The notes: generated from the sequence alone by a model not told the origin. A stretch of DNA of 64,000 bases from Paraburkholderia sprentiae WSM5005 (GCF_001865575.2 NZ_CP017561.2:3581993-3645992); one strand, 5' to 3'. Numbered from the stretch's first letter, positions 35,713-45,245 are shown. A program made the numbers and translations.

Positions 35713-37314
35713 TTATTTGCTCTGCACCTGTGCCTGCGGCGCGTCAGCGCGTCGCGCGGTGCTCTGTGCGATGGACGTCGCGCCGAGTGACGCGGCCGCC
35801 GCAGCCGATGCCGGCAGCGGCGCGGGCGCCGCGACCTCGCCGGTCTCGCGATTCATCTGCGTCACATCCCAACCGCCGCCGAGCGCCTTCACGAGACCCA
35901 CCGACGATACCATCCGCTGCCCGCTGATACTCTCGAGCTTCAGTTCGGCCGTGAACGCCGTGGTCTGTGCGGTCAACACATTGACGAAGCCGACCGTACC
36001 CGCTTTGTATTCGTTCGTCACGATGGCAAGCGCCTGGCGCGCCGAGGCGACCGCCTGCCGCTGCACGACGATTTCCTGCTCGAGGATGCGAAGCGCCGCG
36101 AGATTGTCCTCGACGTCTTGGAACGCGGTCAACACGGTCTGCCGATAGGTCGCGACATCCGCGTCATAGGTGGCGCGCGCGGCGTCGGTTTGCGCCTTGC
36201 GCAGGCCGGCGTCGAAGATCGTCCCGGCCAGTTGCGGGCCGAGTGTCCAGAAGCGCGACGGCAAGGTCAGCAATTGCGAGAACACCGAGTTCTCGAAGCC
36301 CCCGCTCGCCGACAGCGTGAGCGACGGGAAGAACGCGGCGATCGCCACGCCGATCTGTTCGTTCGCCGCCGCGGCCTTACGCTCCGCCGACGCAATATCC
36401 GGCCTGCGTTCCAGCAACGCGGAGGGCATCTGCGCCGGCACGGCGGGCGGCGTCGCAGTGAGCGGCATTGGCGGTAGCGAGAACATCGATGCGGGCACGC
36501 CGACCAGCACCGCGATCGCGTGCTCGTCCTGCGCGCGCTGGATGCCGTTGTCGATCGCGGCGGCCTGCGCCGATTGCAACTGCGTTTGCGCCTGGATCAC
36601 GTCCGAGCGCGCGGCGACACCGGCCGCGTACTGATTCTGCGTGAGTTGCAGTGAACGCTGATAGGCGATGACGGTGTCATCGAGCAGCTTCTGCGTGGAG
36701 TCGAGCGCACGCAACAGGAAGTACGTCTGCGCGAGCGTGGCCTGGGCGGACAGGCGCGCGTTCGCGAGGTCGGCGGCCGCGCCCTGCTGACCGGCTTTCT
36801 GCGCGTTGACCGAGCGCGTGACCGAACCCCACAGATCCGGCTCCCAACTCGCCTGCATCTGGACGTTGAAGCTGTTGCTGATGCCTTCGCGGCTCGTCGT
36901 CGTCGTAATGCTGCCGGTTTGCGTGCCGTTGCCCGAGCGCGCCGCGCCCGCCGACGCGCCGATCGTCGGAAAGTACGCGGCCCGCGCTTCGCCGACGAGC
37001 GCACGGGCCTGCCGGTAGTTCGCGGCGAATTGCGCGATGGTCTGGTTCGCGGCGTTGAGCTTGTCTTCGAGTTCGTTGAGCTTCGGGTCTTCATAGATCG
37101 CCCACCAGTCGCCGCGGTCGTGCTGATCGGCGGGTTCGGCGACTTTCCAGCCTGGCGCGGCTTCCTTGAACGAGGCGGGAATCTCGGTGGCCGGCCGCTG
37201 ATAGTTCGGGCCGACCGCGCAAGCAGCGACGAATGTCGCGCAGGCCGCGCATACGGCGAGGGTCAGGACGCGCGGCGCAAACGCACGCGCGCGCGTGATT
37301 CGGTCAGACTGCAT
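35713..37314 (-). CDS. efflux transporter outer-membrane factor (NodT/OprM family lipoprotein)
   Basis: A 533-residue outer-membrane channel of the RND/MFS tripartite type. The lipoprotein signal has CAACATFVAACAVGPNYQRPATEIP, with Cys as the acylation site. Two OEP repeats follow (ANQTIAQFAANYRQARALVGEARAAYFPTIGASAGA; PALLERRPDIASAERK is the recurrent family motif, here PSALLERRPDIASAERKAAAANEQIG). It probably works with the DHA2 pump encoded at 39 kb. The start at 37314 gives a proper signal peptide; the longer frame was rejected. Confidence 0.93.
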   Translation of the reverse strand: MQSDRITRARAFAPRVLTLAVCAACATFVAACAVGPNYQRPATEIPASFKEAAPGWKVAEPADQHDRGDWWAIYEDPKLNELEDKLNAANQTIAQFAANYRQARALVGEARAAYFPTIGASAGAARSGNGTQTGSITTTTSREGISNSFNVQMQASWEPDLWGSVTRSVNAQKAGQQGAAADLANARLSAQATLAQTYFLLRALDSTQKLLDDTVIAYQRSLQLTQNQYAAGVAARSDVIQAQTQLQSAQAAAIDNGIQRAQDEHAIAVLVGVPASMFSLPPMPLTATPPAVPAQMPSALLERRPDIASAERKAAAANEQIGVAIAAFFPSLTLSASGGFENSVFSQLLTLPSRFWTLGPQLAGTIFDAGLRKAQTDAARATYDADVATYRQTVLTAFQDVEDNLAALRILEQEIVVQRQAVASARQALAIVTNEYKAGTVGFVNVLTAQTTAFTAELKLESISGQRMVSSVGLVKALGGGWDVTQMNRETGEVAAPAPLPASAAAAASLGATSIAQSTARRADAPQAQVQSK

Positions 37315-37581
37315 GCAATGAATTCCTTCTGGACGCCGCGGTGCGGCCGGCAGCGCCGCCACCGGCCGGGCGAAATCGTTATGTGCCGGAATGTTAGCGT
37401 ATGAGCCCGCGCGAGCGCGGGAAACTGAAGGCTGAAAGGTTAATGCGAGGCGGTGCGCCGGTGTGTTACTCGCGCTGACGCGATGGTTACGCGTTGTTAC
37501 CGGCAGGCGGAGAGTCTGCGGGTTCGCGGTGATGCAGGTGGCGGCATGAAGGTGACGGGTGCGCCGTGAACCGGCGCGCCG

Positions 37582-37986
37582 TCAGGGCCGCGATTCGGTG
37601 GATTGGAACTGCTGGCGTTGACGCTGACGCCTGCACGCGAGCTTGCCAGCCGACGCGCGGCACGAAGCGCCGCCGGTCGCGAGGCAAGCGGTGCCGCCGT
37701 TTGGCGTCGCAGCGACGGCGTTTCCCGTCTCCATCGCGAAGCTTCCCTCTGGCAACACACTCAGGCTGGTCTCCGCGAGCGCGGCGTTATCGTTCCTCGC
37801 TCGCTTCGCCATCCGTCGATGCTCGGCCCATGCGAGCAGCGCGACGCCCAGCGATCCTCCCGGCAGCACGAACAGTCCCGCCAACAGCGCGAGCTTCCAC
37901 CAGCGGTGCCGGCCTTGGAAGCTATGGAGTGCGGAATCGGTCAGTGAGCGGCTCAGGCCGCCGAGCGTGTTTTTGAGGTACTGCAT
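37582..37986 (-). CDS. hypothetical small membrane protein
   Basis: 134 residues beginning MQYLKNTLGGLSRSLTDSALHSFQGRHRWWKLALLAGLFVLPGGSLGVALLAWAEHRRMAKRARND. One transmembrane helix lies near residues 30-52. The remainder is Ala/Thr/Gly-rich with a basic, Gln-rich C-terminus and no known domain. An AAGGA ribosome site precedes the ATG, supporting expression. It lies upstream of the efflux gene in the same direction, 267 bases away. Function not recognised. Confidence 0.55.
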   Translation of the reverse strand: MQYLKNTLGGLSRSLTDSALHSFQGRHRWWKLALLAGLFVLPGGSLGVALLAWAEHRRMAKRARNDNAALAETSLSVLPEGSFAMETGNAVAATPNGGTACLATGGASCRASAGKLACRRQRQRQQFQSTESRP

Positions 37987-38075
37987 CGGAGAAATCCTTT
38001 GGCGCGCCTCGCGAACAGCAGACGTGCGGTCGATCGGTCAGAACATGATCTTGAACAGCGCAGGACGCGCGAAAC

Positions 38076-38210
38076 TGATTGCTTATCATAATATTGACTA
38101 TGCAATCAAATTTCAAGATACTGTGCCGCGCGAATCGGTCGATTGTTGTTTTCATGATGGTGGGTTGCGCGGTGCAAAATACAATTTGACTCGTCTGCTT
38201 AGGCAGCTAA
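38076..38210. promoter_or_regulatory. operator-like inverted repeats upstream of marR
   Basis: Three inverted repeats lie in an A/T-rich stretch directly before the MarR gene: TGATTGCTT/ATGCAATCA (38076-38084 and 38100-38108, one mismatch), TTGC-N5-GCAA (38165-38177) and TTAG-N4-CTAA (38199-38210). MarR proteins bind 16-20-base palindromes in their own promoters, so these are candidate autoregulatory sites. Which one is used cannot be told. Confidence 0.45.
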
Positions 38211-38244
38211 ACTTCGTTTTGCTTGTCGATGTCGCGGATACCTC

Positions 38245-38751
38245 ATGACTGATGGCCCCTACAAAGCGGACGAAGTCGAACTCACGAGCAGTCTCGGCTA
38301 TTACCTGACGAAAGCGCGCAACGTGCTGGTCGAGCGGACCGACCGTGCGGTGAAGCCGCTCGGGCTCACCGCGCAGCAAATCGGCGTGATCCTGATGCTG
38401 TCGTCGCGGCGCGCGAGCACGCCGTTCGAGCTGTCGCGCGCGATGTCGTACGACAGCGGCTCGATGACGCGTCTGCTCGATCGCCTGGAAAAGAAGGGCT
38501 TCGTCGTGCGCATGCGCAGCAGCGACGACCGGCGCATGGTGAAGCTGGAACTGACGTCGCAGGGCCGAGAGGCCGCGCGGCAATTGCCGAACCTGGGCGC
38601 GAGCGTCCTGAACGACCAGTTGCGCGGCTTTACCGCCGAAGAGCACGCGACGCTAATTCACCTGCTCGCCCGTTTCATCGCGAACGGTCCCGAGGGAGGA
38701 GTCGACGTGGGTTGCGGACCGGCGCCACTGCAGGGCCAGCCACGGCGTTGA
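38245..38751 (+). CDS. MarR family regulator of the efflux locus
   Basis: A 168-residue MarR protein (SLGYYLTKARNVLVERTDRAVKPLGLTAQQIGVILMLSSRRASTPFELSRAMSYDSGSMTRLLDRLEKKGFVVRMRSSDDRRMVKLELTSQG) with the complete winged helix and the DDRR wing. It is likely the ligand-responsive repressor of the downstream DHA2 pump and perhaps of the divergent outer-membrane gene. It starts within an A/T-rich promoter region holding several palindromes. Confidence 0.92.
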   Translation: MTDGPYKADEVELTSSLGYYLTKARNVLVERTDRAVKPLGLTAQQIGVILMLSSRRASTPFELSRAMSYDSGSMTRLLDRLEKKGFVVRMRSSDDRRMVKLELTSQGREAARQLPNLGASVLNDQLRGFTAEEHATLIHLLARFIANGPEGGVDVGCGPAPLQGQPRR

Positions 38752-38961
38752 GCCGAAGCATCGACCGAAGCACGGTCCTCGTCGGATCGCGGCTGCGCTC
38801 GATTACGAAGAACTAGCAACACATTCGCGAGGCGCTTTTCAAGGGTGCCATTGTCAGCAGATATCTGTCTGGGCAGAGGGTGTTGCGGCACGTAAGCGTC
38901 GTCGTGGAGACGCGCGATAAAGCTGCCGCGACAAGTTTCCGCCTCCGAAGGAGAACCACCT

Positions 38962-40524
38962 ATGGACGCCACGGCATCCAACGCCATGCTGCCCGCAACC
39001 GAACCCGCCCCGCTCCGGGGCGGCACGCTCGCGCTGCTTACCGTCGGCCTTGCGCTCGGCACCTTTATGGAGGTGCTCGACACCTCGATTGCGAACGTCG
39101 CGGTTCCGACCATTTCCGGCAGCCTCGGCGTCGCGGCAAGTCAGGGCACCTGGGTGATCTCATCGTACTCGGTAGCCTCGGCGATCGCCGTGCCGCTGAC
39201 CGGCTGGCTCGCGCGACGCGTCGGCGAGGTGCGGCTCTTTACGCTGTCGGTGCTGCTGTTCACGATTGCGTCGGCGGCCTGCGGTTTCGCGCACAACTTT
39301 GAATCGCTGATCGGGTTCCGGCTCGCGCAAGGGCTCGTGTCCGGGCCGATGGTGCCGCTGTCGCAGACGATCCTGATGCGCTCCTACCCGCCCGCGAAAC
39401 GTGGCCTCGCGCTCGGCTTATGGGCGATGACCGTGATTTGCGCGCCGATCTTCGGTCCGGTGATGGGCGGCTATATCACCGACAACTTCACGTGGCCGTG
39501 GATCTTCTACATCAACGTGCCGATCGGCCTGTTCTCGGCGTTCTGCGCGTATCTGCTGCTGCGCGGCCGCGAGACCCGGACGACACGCCAGCGCATCGAC
39601 GCGGTGGGCCTCGTGCTGCTCGTGGCCGGCGTGTCGTGTCTGCAGATGATGCTCGACCTCGGCAAGGACCGCGACTGGTTCAACTCGACGTTCATTGTGA
39701 CGCTCGCGGTGATCGCGCTGGTGTCGATCGCGTTCCTGCTCGTCTGGGAGTTGACGGAGAAGGAGCCGATCGTCGACCTGTCGCTGTTCAAGGATCGCAA
39801 CTTTGCGCTTGGCGTCGTGATCATCTCGTTCGGCTTCATGGCGTTCTTCGGCTCGGTGGTGATCTTCCCGCTCTGGCTGCAAACGGTGATGGGCTACACG
39901 GCCGGCCTCGCGGGTCTCGCCACGGCACCGGTCGGACTGCTCGCGCTGTTTCTGTCGCCGCTGATCGGCCAGAACATGCACCGGCTGAACCTGCGCATGG
40001 TCGCGAGCTTCGCGTTCATCGTGTTCGCGATCGTGTCGTTCTGGAATTCGACGTTCACGCTCGACGTGCCGTTCGGCGATGTGATCCTGCCGCGACTCGT
40101 GCAGGGCATCGGTGTCGCGTGCTTCTTCGTGCCGATGACGACGATCACGCTGTCCAGCGTGTCCGACGAGCGTCTTGCGAGCGCGTCGGGTCTGTCGAAC
40201 TTTTTCCGCACGTTGTCGGGCGCGATCGGCACCGCGATCAGCACGACCTTCTGGGAAAACGACACGATCTATCACCACGCGATGCTCGCCGATACGGTCA
40301 ACCCGTATTCGGCGAACACCAATGCTTATACGAATGCGCTCGCTGGCGTCGGGCTGTCTGGTGACAGCCTGACCGCGCAGCTGAACCAGGTGGTGACGAG
40401 CCAGGCGTACATGATCGCCACCAACGACTTCTTTCGCATCTCGTGCGCGGCGTTCATCGTGCTGGCGCTGCTCGTCTGGATCACGAAGCCGCGCAAGGGC
40501 ACCGGGCCTTCGTTAGGACACTGA
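38962..40524 (+). CDS. DHA2 family multidrug efflux MFS transporter (EmrB/QacA type)
   Basis: A 520-residue, 14-segment major facilitator drug:H+ antiporter. Motif C-like and DHA2 motifs are visible: LGTFMEVLDTSIANVAVPTISGSLGVAASQGTWVISSYSVASAIAVPLTGWLARRVGE, FRLAQGLVSGPMVPLSQTILMRSYPP, and GLWAMTVICAPIFGPVMGGYITDNFTWPWIFYINVPIG. An AAGGAGAA ribosome site precedes the ATG. EmrB-type pumps normally act with a membrane-fusion protein (EmrA/HlyD), but none is encoded in the 210 bases between this gene and marR or elsewhere in the locus. Confidence 0.93.
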   Translation: MDATASNAMLPATEPAPLRGGTLALLTVGLALGTFMEVLDTSIANVAVPTISGSLGVAASQGTWVISSYSVASAIAVPLTGWLARRVGEVRLFTLSVLLFTIASAACGFAHNFESLIGFRLAQGLVSGPMVPLSQTILMRSYPPAKRGLALGLWAMTVICAPIFGPVMGGYITDNFTWPWIFYINVPIGLFSAFCAYLLLRGRETRTTRQRIDAVGLVLLVAGVSCLQMMLDLGKDRDWFNSTFIVTLAVIALVSIAFLLVWELTEKEPIVDLSLFKDRNFALGVVIISFGFMAFFGSVVIFPLWLQTVMGYTAGLAGLATAPVGLLALFLSPLIGQNMHRLNLRMVASFAFIVFAIVSFWNSTFTLDVPFGDVILPRLVQGIGVACFFVPMTTITLSSVSDERLASASGLSNFFRTLSGAIGTAISTTFWENDTIYHHAMLADTVNPYSANTNAYTNALAGVGLSGDSLTAQLNQVVTSQAYMIATNDFFRISCAAFIVLALLVWITKPRKGTGPSLGH

Positions 40525-40533
40525 AGCAAAAGC

Positions 40534-40564
40534 GCGGCAGCGGCAAACGCATCGCCGCTGCCGC
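40534..40564. terminator. hairpin between convergent pump and lipoprotein genes
   Basis: GCGGCAGCGGC/GCCGCTGCCGC forms a perfect 11-base stem with a 9-base loop, between converging stops. There is no T-run on the rightward strand. It is a probable shared transcription barrier. Confidence 0.5.
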
Positions 40565-40575
40565 CACTGATCGAG

Positions 40576-41091
40576 CTATTTCGACATCGCCTCGCCATTG
40601 GGCAGCGTAGTCGTCCTTCCGGGCATCGTCTCCGGATGCGTCGCATCCGGCGCGTTCTGCGGTGGTGTCGCGCTGCCTTGCGGCGCTCCCGCGGCTGTGC
40701 CCGTCGCGCCTCTCACGTACTGCTTGAAATCGGCGCCCGCTTCCCACGGATTCGGCTTGCAGCCGAGCGAACTGTCGCAATGCGCGGAAAAACCGATCGT
40801 CATGGTGCCATCGGGACTTGCAGCGCGCGTAATCTGAAACGCGAGCGCGCGCTTGCCGCCGTCCGGGCCGGCGGTCTGGATCAGCGAGTCGTTAGCCGTC
40901 TCGATCTTGTATTTCGAATGACTGGCGACCCACGTTTGCGCCCGTTGCCACCAGAGCTCGCATTCCGCCTTGTTGGAACACGTCAACGGTGTGGTCGCAA
41001 TCTGCATCACGTCCGGATCGACCTGGCCTTGCGTCGAGCATGCCGCCGTCGCCACGAGACAGAGCCCGGCCAACAGAGTTTTGTTCTTCAC
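40576..41091 (-). CDS. putative lipoprotein of unknown function
   Basis: 171 residues with a lipoprotein signal peptide (MKNKTLLAGLCLVATAAC, acylated Cys18). The mature part contains CSNKAECELWWQRAQTWVASHSKYKIETANDSLIQT and FSAHCDSSLGCKPNPWEAG, with four further cysteines, and a Pro/Ala/Thr-rich C-terminus. I do not recognise a named domain. It is likely anchored in the cell envelope. It is convergent with the pump gene and has its own promoter region upstream. Confidence 0.75.
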   Translation of the reverse strand: MKNKTLLAGLCLVATAACSTQGQVDPDVMQIATTPLTCSNKAECELWWQRAQTWVASHSKYKIETANDSLIQTAGPDGGKRALAFQITRAASPDGTMTIGFSAHCDSSLGCKPNPWEAGADFKQYVRGATGTAAGAPQGSATPPQNAPDATHPETMPGRTTTLPNGEAMSK

Positions 41092-41250
41092 GTCGATACC
41101 TCCTCTGTGCAGCGTGTCATAAGCTTTTGGACCAGCACACTGTGACGGTGTTTCATCCGATCCGAGAATCGCGACGACGCACGGAGAATTTGCCGATTCG
41201 GCACCCTCGCAGCGCGCAATCCGTAGAGCTTACTTGCGCGTTACCGCACG

Positions 41251-41280
41251 CAAAAGAAAAAGCGGCCACGTGGGCCGCCT
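41251..41280 (-). terminator. rho-independent terminator of gshA
   Basis: On the complement, the GCGGCC/GGCCGC stem with a CACGTG-containing loop is followed by TTTTTCTTTT. It lies 33 bases after the gshA stop. Confidence 0.8.
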
Positions 41281-41312
41281 GGACAACTCTGGAGATGCTG
41301 CGGTCAAAACGC

Positions 41313-42929
41313 TCAGACGCTGAAGCGATTGAGCGTATAGGCCCGATACGCGGCGACGAAAGCGTCGAACGAACCGACCTCTTCGCGTTCGAGCTTCGTC
41401 TGTTCGTCGAGCGATTGCAGCGCGAGGTCCGCGAACGCCTTGGACTGCGCGGCGTCGAGCGGACGCGCACGGAAGTAGGCCGCGTGCGCTTCGCTTTGCG
41501 CGAGGCCAAATGCGAGGAAGCTCTGTTGCTGCTCGCGCATCGTTTGCAGCACGCGCGCCGATGGCGTCAGCGACACGTCCGCGAGCTTCGCGCGTTGCGC
41601 GGCGACCGCGCGCGCGTGTTCGTCGCCGCCCTTCAGGCTGTCGAGCACGGCGGCCGCGGCGTCGATTTTCACGAGCAGTTCGTTGGCCCAGTCGATCATC
41701 GCGACCGGCTTGCCGTCGCGAACCAGTTCCAGGCCTGGCTTGCGGCCTTCCATCGTCACGCGGCCGAAGTTCTCGTTCGCTTCGCTGTACGCGGGCGGGG
41801 GCAATGGCGCGCTGTCGTCGAGCGCGCACACGAGCAGGTAGGCGTCGAGAAAGCGCGATGTTTCGAGCGAAATGCCCGTCGGCTCGAACGGATCGATGTC
41901 CATGCAACGCACTTCGACGTATTGCACGCCGCGCGCGGCGAGCGCATGCAGCGGCCGCTCGCCCGGATAGGTGATGCGCTTCGGACGAATCGTCGAGTAG
42001 AACTCGTTTTCGATTTGCAGCACGTTGGTGTTGATCTGCACCCACTCGCCGTCGCGTTGCGTGCCGATCTGCTCGTAGGCCGGATACGGCTGGCTCACGG
42101 CTTTCGCGAGCGCGTCGAGATAGCCGGGCAGCGTGTCGTAGTCGGCATGCAAACCGGCTTGCGCGGTCGTGTTCGAATAGCCGAGGTCGCTCATGCGCAG
42201 GCTGGTCGCGTACGGGCGATACAGCGTGGCGGCGTCCAGCGTGTCGAGCGCGTGTTTGCGATCGCGGAGGAATCGGCGATCGAGCGCCGGCGATGCGCCG
42301 AACAGATACATCAGCAGCCAGTTCGTGCGACGGAAATTGCGGATCAGCGCGAGGTAGCGCTCGGACTGGAAGTCGACGGCGTTCGCGGTGGATCGCTGAT
42401 CGGCGTGCAGCAGCCGCCACACTTCTTCGTTCAGCGAATAGTTGTAGTGGACGCCCGCGATGCACTGCATCGTGCGGCCATAGCGCAGCGCGAGACCGAT
42501 GCGGTACACGTACTTCAGCTTGCCGATGTTCGACGTGCCGTAGTGCGCGATCGGAATGTCGTCGTCGGAAGCGGGCAACAGGGCCGGCATCGAGTTGTTC
42601 CACAGGATCTCGTCACCGAGCTCCGCGTAGACGAAACGATGCAGCAGGTCGAGCTGCGCGAGGGTTTCGGCGGCGTCGCGCTCGGCCGGCGTAATCAGCT
42701 CGAGCAGCGCCTCGGAGTAGTCGGTCGTCAGCGACGGATGCGTGAGCGCCGAGCCGAGCGCCCGCGGATGCGGCGTCATCGCGAGGTGGCCGTCGCGCGT
42801 CACCCGCAGGCTTTCCTTTTCGATGCCGCGCAGGCCTCGTATCAGCGCGTCGCGCTGCGGGCTCGAGTCGAGCACGGACAGGCGGTGCGAAAACGCGTCG
42901 GTCGTGCAGGAAGGTGTCGTGTTGGGCAT
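41313..42929 (-). CDS. gshA: glutamate-cysteine ligase (GshA, proteobacterial type)
   Basis: A 538-residue enzyme that joins glutamate and cysteine, the first step of glutathione synthesis. The E. coli-type motifs are clear: RGLRGIEKESLRVTRDGHLAMTPHPRALGSALTHPSLTTDYSEALLELITP near the N-terminus, then GEWVQINTNVLQIENEFYSTIRPKR and GVQYVEVRCMDIDPFEPTGIS in the middle. The start at 42929 gives the normal length; the frame extends to 43028 without homology. It stands alone with its own terminator. Confidence 0.95.
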   Translation of the reverse strand: MPNTTPSCTTDAFSHRLSVLDSSPQRDALIRGLRGIEKESLRVTRDGHLAMTPHPRALGSALTHPSLTTDYSEALLELITPAERDAAETLAQLDLLHRFVYAELGDEILWNNSMPALLPASDDDIPIAHYGTSNIGKLKYVYRIGLALRYGRTMQCIAGVHYNYSLNEEVWRLLHADQRSTANAVDFQSERYLALIRNFRRTNWLLMYLFGASPALDRRFLRDRKHALDTLDAATLYRPYATSLRMSDLGYSNTTAQAGLHADYDTLPGYLDALAKAVSQPYPAYEQIGTQRDGEWVQINTNVLQIENEFYSTIRPKRITYPGERPLHALAARGVQYVEVRCMDIDPFEPTGISLETSRFLDAYLLVCALDDSAPLPPPAYSEANENFGRVTMEGRKPGLELVRDGKPVAMIDWANELLVKIDAAAAVLDSLKGGDEHARAVAAQRAKLADVSLTPSARVLQTMREQQQSFLAFGLAQSEAHAAYFRARPLDAAQSKAFADLALQSLDEQTKLEREEVGSFDAFVAAYRAYTLNRFSV

Positions 42930-43137
42930 TGATGCAAGTCGCGCGTTGCCGGTCGCCGTGTATCGCCAGATGATTCGCAGACGGTACAGCGGCTGACAAC
43001 TTTCGGCGGAATTTTCGGTAGCGGGCACTTTAACATCTCACCAGAACGGCTGCTTGCGGCCGCTTGGGCGGGGTTCGGCGCCCGGCTATGAGCGTCGCGC
43101 AGAACCGCGCGATCACGATCGCGACGTCACGAAGACG

Positions 43138-44058
43138 CTACCCTCCGCGCGCCGCGCCTGCCCGATCCGCCACCTCGTTCCACAGATGCATCGCGGCATA
43201 CGCGCGATACGGCCGCCAGGCGTCCGTGCGGCTGCGCTGCTGCGCGGGCCGTACGAGCGAAGGATCGCGCGCGCAGATCGATTGCATGAGCACGAGATCC
43301 GACGCGGGCCATGCATCCGCATCGCGCCATGCGCGCATGGCGACGTATTCGACGGTCCATGGGCCGATGCCGGCGAGCGCGAGCAACGCGGCGCGCAGGC
43401 TCGCGGCGTCGACGGTATCGCTGCTGTCGAGCGGCACGTCGCCGCTCGCGACCGCGCGCGCGAAGCCCTGCAACGCGGCGACGCGTTTGCCCGGCATGCC
43501 GATCTTCGCGAGATCGACTTCGGCGAGCGCGGCCGGCGTCGGAAAACGCCATGCGGTGTTTTGATGAGGATGCCCGTCGATGGGTTCGCCCGCGCGTTGC
43601 ACGAGACGTCCGATGATCGTCGTCGCGGCCTTCACGCTGATCTGCTGGCCGACTATCGCGCGCACCACCAGTTCGAAGCCGGACCACGCGCCCGGCACGC
43701 GCAGGCCCGGCACCGCGGCGACGAGCGGCGCGAGCCAGGGATCGGCGGCGAGCCCGGCGGCGATCTTGTTTGGATCGGCCCGCAGATCGAACATCCTCGC
43801 GACTGGCGCGGCGAGCGCATCGGCGTGACGGCTCGCAGGCCCTTCGATGCTCGCGACGATGCAGCGCTTGCGCGGATGCAACCGCACGCTGAGCGTGCCG
43901 CTGTCGCCGTTCCAGTCGATCCCGCGGCGATACGCGCCGTCCTCGACGGCCTCGACGCCCGGCGTCGCGCGACCGCTGAAAAAGCGCAGCAGCCGCGGCC
44001 AGTCGAACGGTGCGTTGAACGGCAAGTCGAGCGTTGCGACGTCGTTAAGCGTGCTCAA
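43138..44058 (-). CDS. alkA: DNA-3-methyladenine glycosylase II (AlkA)
   Basis: A 306-residue base-excision enzyme. An N-terminal AlkA_N-like domain (LPFNAPFDWPRLLRFFSGRATPGVEAVEDGAYRR) is followed by the HhH-GPD domain: GAWSGFELVVRAIVGQQISVKAATTIIGRLVQ, hairpin-helix-hairpin IGMPGKRVAALQGFARAV, LAGIGPWTVEYVAMRAW and the catalytic Asp in WPASDLVLMQSI. It removes alkylated purines. Its start overlaps the end of ada by four bases, so the two are co-translated as one adaptive-response operon. Confidence 0.94.
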   Translation of the reverse strand: MSTLNDVATLDLPFNAPFDWPRLLRFFSGRATPGVEAVEDGAYRRGIDWNGDSGTLSVRLHPRKRCIVASIEGPASRHADALAAPVARMFDLRADPNKIAAGLAADPWLAPLVAAVPGLRVPGAWSGFELVVRAIVGQQISVKAATTIIGRLVQRAGEPIDGHPHQNTAWRFPTPAALAEVDLAKIGMPGKRVAALQGFARAVASGDVPLDSSDTVDAASLRAALLALAGIGPWTVEYVAMRAWRDADAWPASDLVLMQSICARDPSLVRPAQQRSRTDAWRPYRAYAAMHLWNEVADRAGAARGG

Positions 44059-45245
44059 GCGGCGTGATCCAGGTGGGAGTCGTGGGCGTCGGCATCGGTG
44101 CAGCTGGCGTCGCGGCGCGGCGCGTCGCCGGCTGAAGCGCCGCCAGTGTGCTGCGCCTCATTGTCGAGCAACGCGGCCTTGCGCGGCAGCCCCCAGCGAT
44201 AACCGGCGAGCGCCCCGCCTTTCTGCACGACGCGATGACATGGGATCGCAAGCGCGACCGGGTTGGTCGCGCACGCGCTCGCGACGGCGCGTACCGCTCG
44301 CGGCGAGCCGACCGCCTCGGCGATCTGCGAATAGCTGCGCGTCTCGCCGTACGGGATGCGTCGCAGAGCATCCCACACGCGCTGCTTGAACGCGGTCGAC
44401 GCGATGTCGAGCGGTAGGTCGAAGTGTTGGCGCGTGCCGTTCAGATACGCGTCGATCTGCGCGATGAACGGCGTGAGCCGCCCGGTGTCTTCGCGCAGCT
44501 CGGCATTCGCGAACTCGCCGCGTAATTCGTCGATCAGCAGCGCGGTGTCATCGCCGAAACCGATCTTGCAGATGCCTTTGTCGGTTGCGGCGACCAGCAC
44601 GAAGCCGAGCGAAGTGGGTGCGCTCGCATAGCGCACCGTCAGCCCAGCGCCCTTGCGACGATAAGCGGACGGCGCCATGCCGAGCTCGGCTGCCGCGCTG
44701 TCGTACATTCGCGACGGCGAGCCGAAACCGGCGTCGAGCGTCGCGCGCGTGACGTCGGCGCCGCCCTGCAGCGCATCACGCAACGCGGCGCCGCGCTGCG
44801 CGGCCTGATACTGACGCGGCGACACGCCGACCACGCGCTTGAACAGGCGTTGCAAATGAAACGGGCTCACGTGCACGGCATCGCCCAGTTGCGCGAGCGT
44901 GAGGCGCCGCTGGGGATCGGCGTCGAGCGCGGCGCACGCCTTGGCGACGATGCCGAGTTCGCGCGGCAAGCCGCCGGGCTGGCAGCGCTTGCAATCGCGA
45001 AAGCCCGCGGCGCGCGCGGCGGCGGCATCGGTGAAAAAGGCGACGTTTTCGCGGCGCGGCTGGCGCGACGCGCACGACGGCCGGCAGAACACGCCGGTCG
45101 TTCTGACTGCATAGAAGAATGCGCCGTCGGCGTCGCGCTCGCGATGGGTGACGGCGTCCCAGCGCTCGTCGTCGGTGCGCCACTGGGAGGCGTCGAAGTC
45201 GGCGTCGGTGCGAACGGTGGCGAAATGGCGGAGGGTGGCGTTCAT
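44055..45245 (-). CDS. ada: bifunctional Ada: methylphosphotriester/O6-methylguanine methyltransferase and regulator
   Basis: A 396-residue protein with all three Ada parts. The N-terminal zinc domain has four cysteines (GVFCRPSCASRQPRRENVAFF ... FRDCKRCQP), of which the first accepts methyl groups from phosphotriesters. The AraC-type helix-turn-helix is near residues 110-200 (LTLAQLGDAVHVSPFHLQRLFKRVVGVSPRQYQ). The C-terminal MGMT domain has the acceptor-Cys motif IPCHRVVQKGG. Methylated Ada activates ada and alkA. In-frame starts further upstream (45287 and 45446) are possible, but 45245 matches the family start. Confidence 0.94.
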   Translation of the reverse strand: MNATLRHFATVRTDADFDASQWRTDDERWDAVTHRERDADGAFFYAVRTTGVFCRPSCASRQPRRENVAFFTDAAAARAAGFRDCKRCQPGGLPRELGIVAKACAALDADPQRRLTLAQLGDAVHVSPFHLQRLFKRVVGVSPRQYQAAQRGAALRDALQGGADVTRATLDAGFGSPSRMYDSAAAELGMAPSAYRRKGAGLTVRYASAPTSLGFVLVAATDKGICKIGFGDDTALLIDELRGEFANAELREDTGRLTPFIAQIDAYLNGTRQHFDLPLDIASTAFKQRVWDALRRIPYGETRSYSQIAEAVGSPRAVRAVASACATNPVALAIPCHRVVQKGGALAGYRWGLPRKAALLDNEAQHTGGASAGDAPRRDASCTDADAHDSHLDHAA

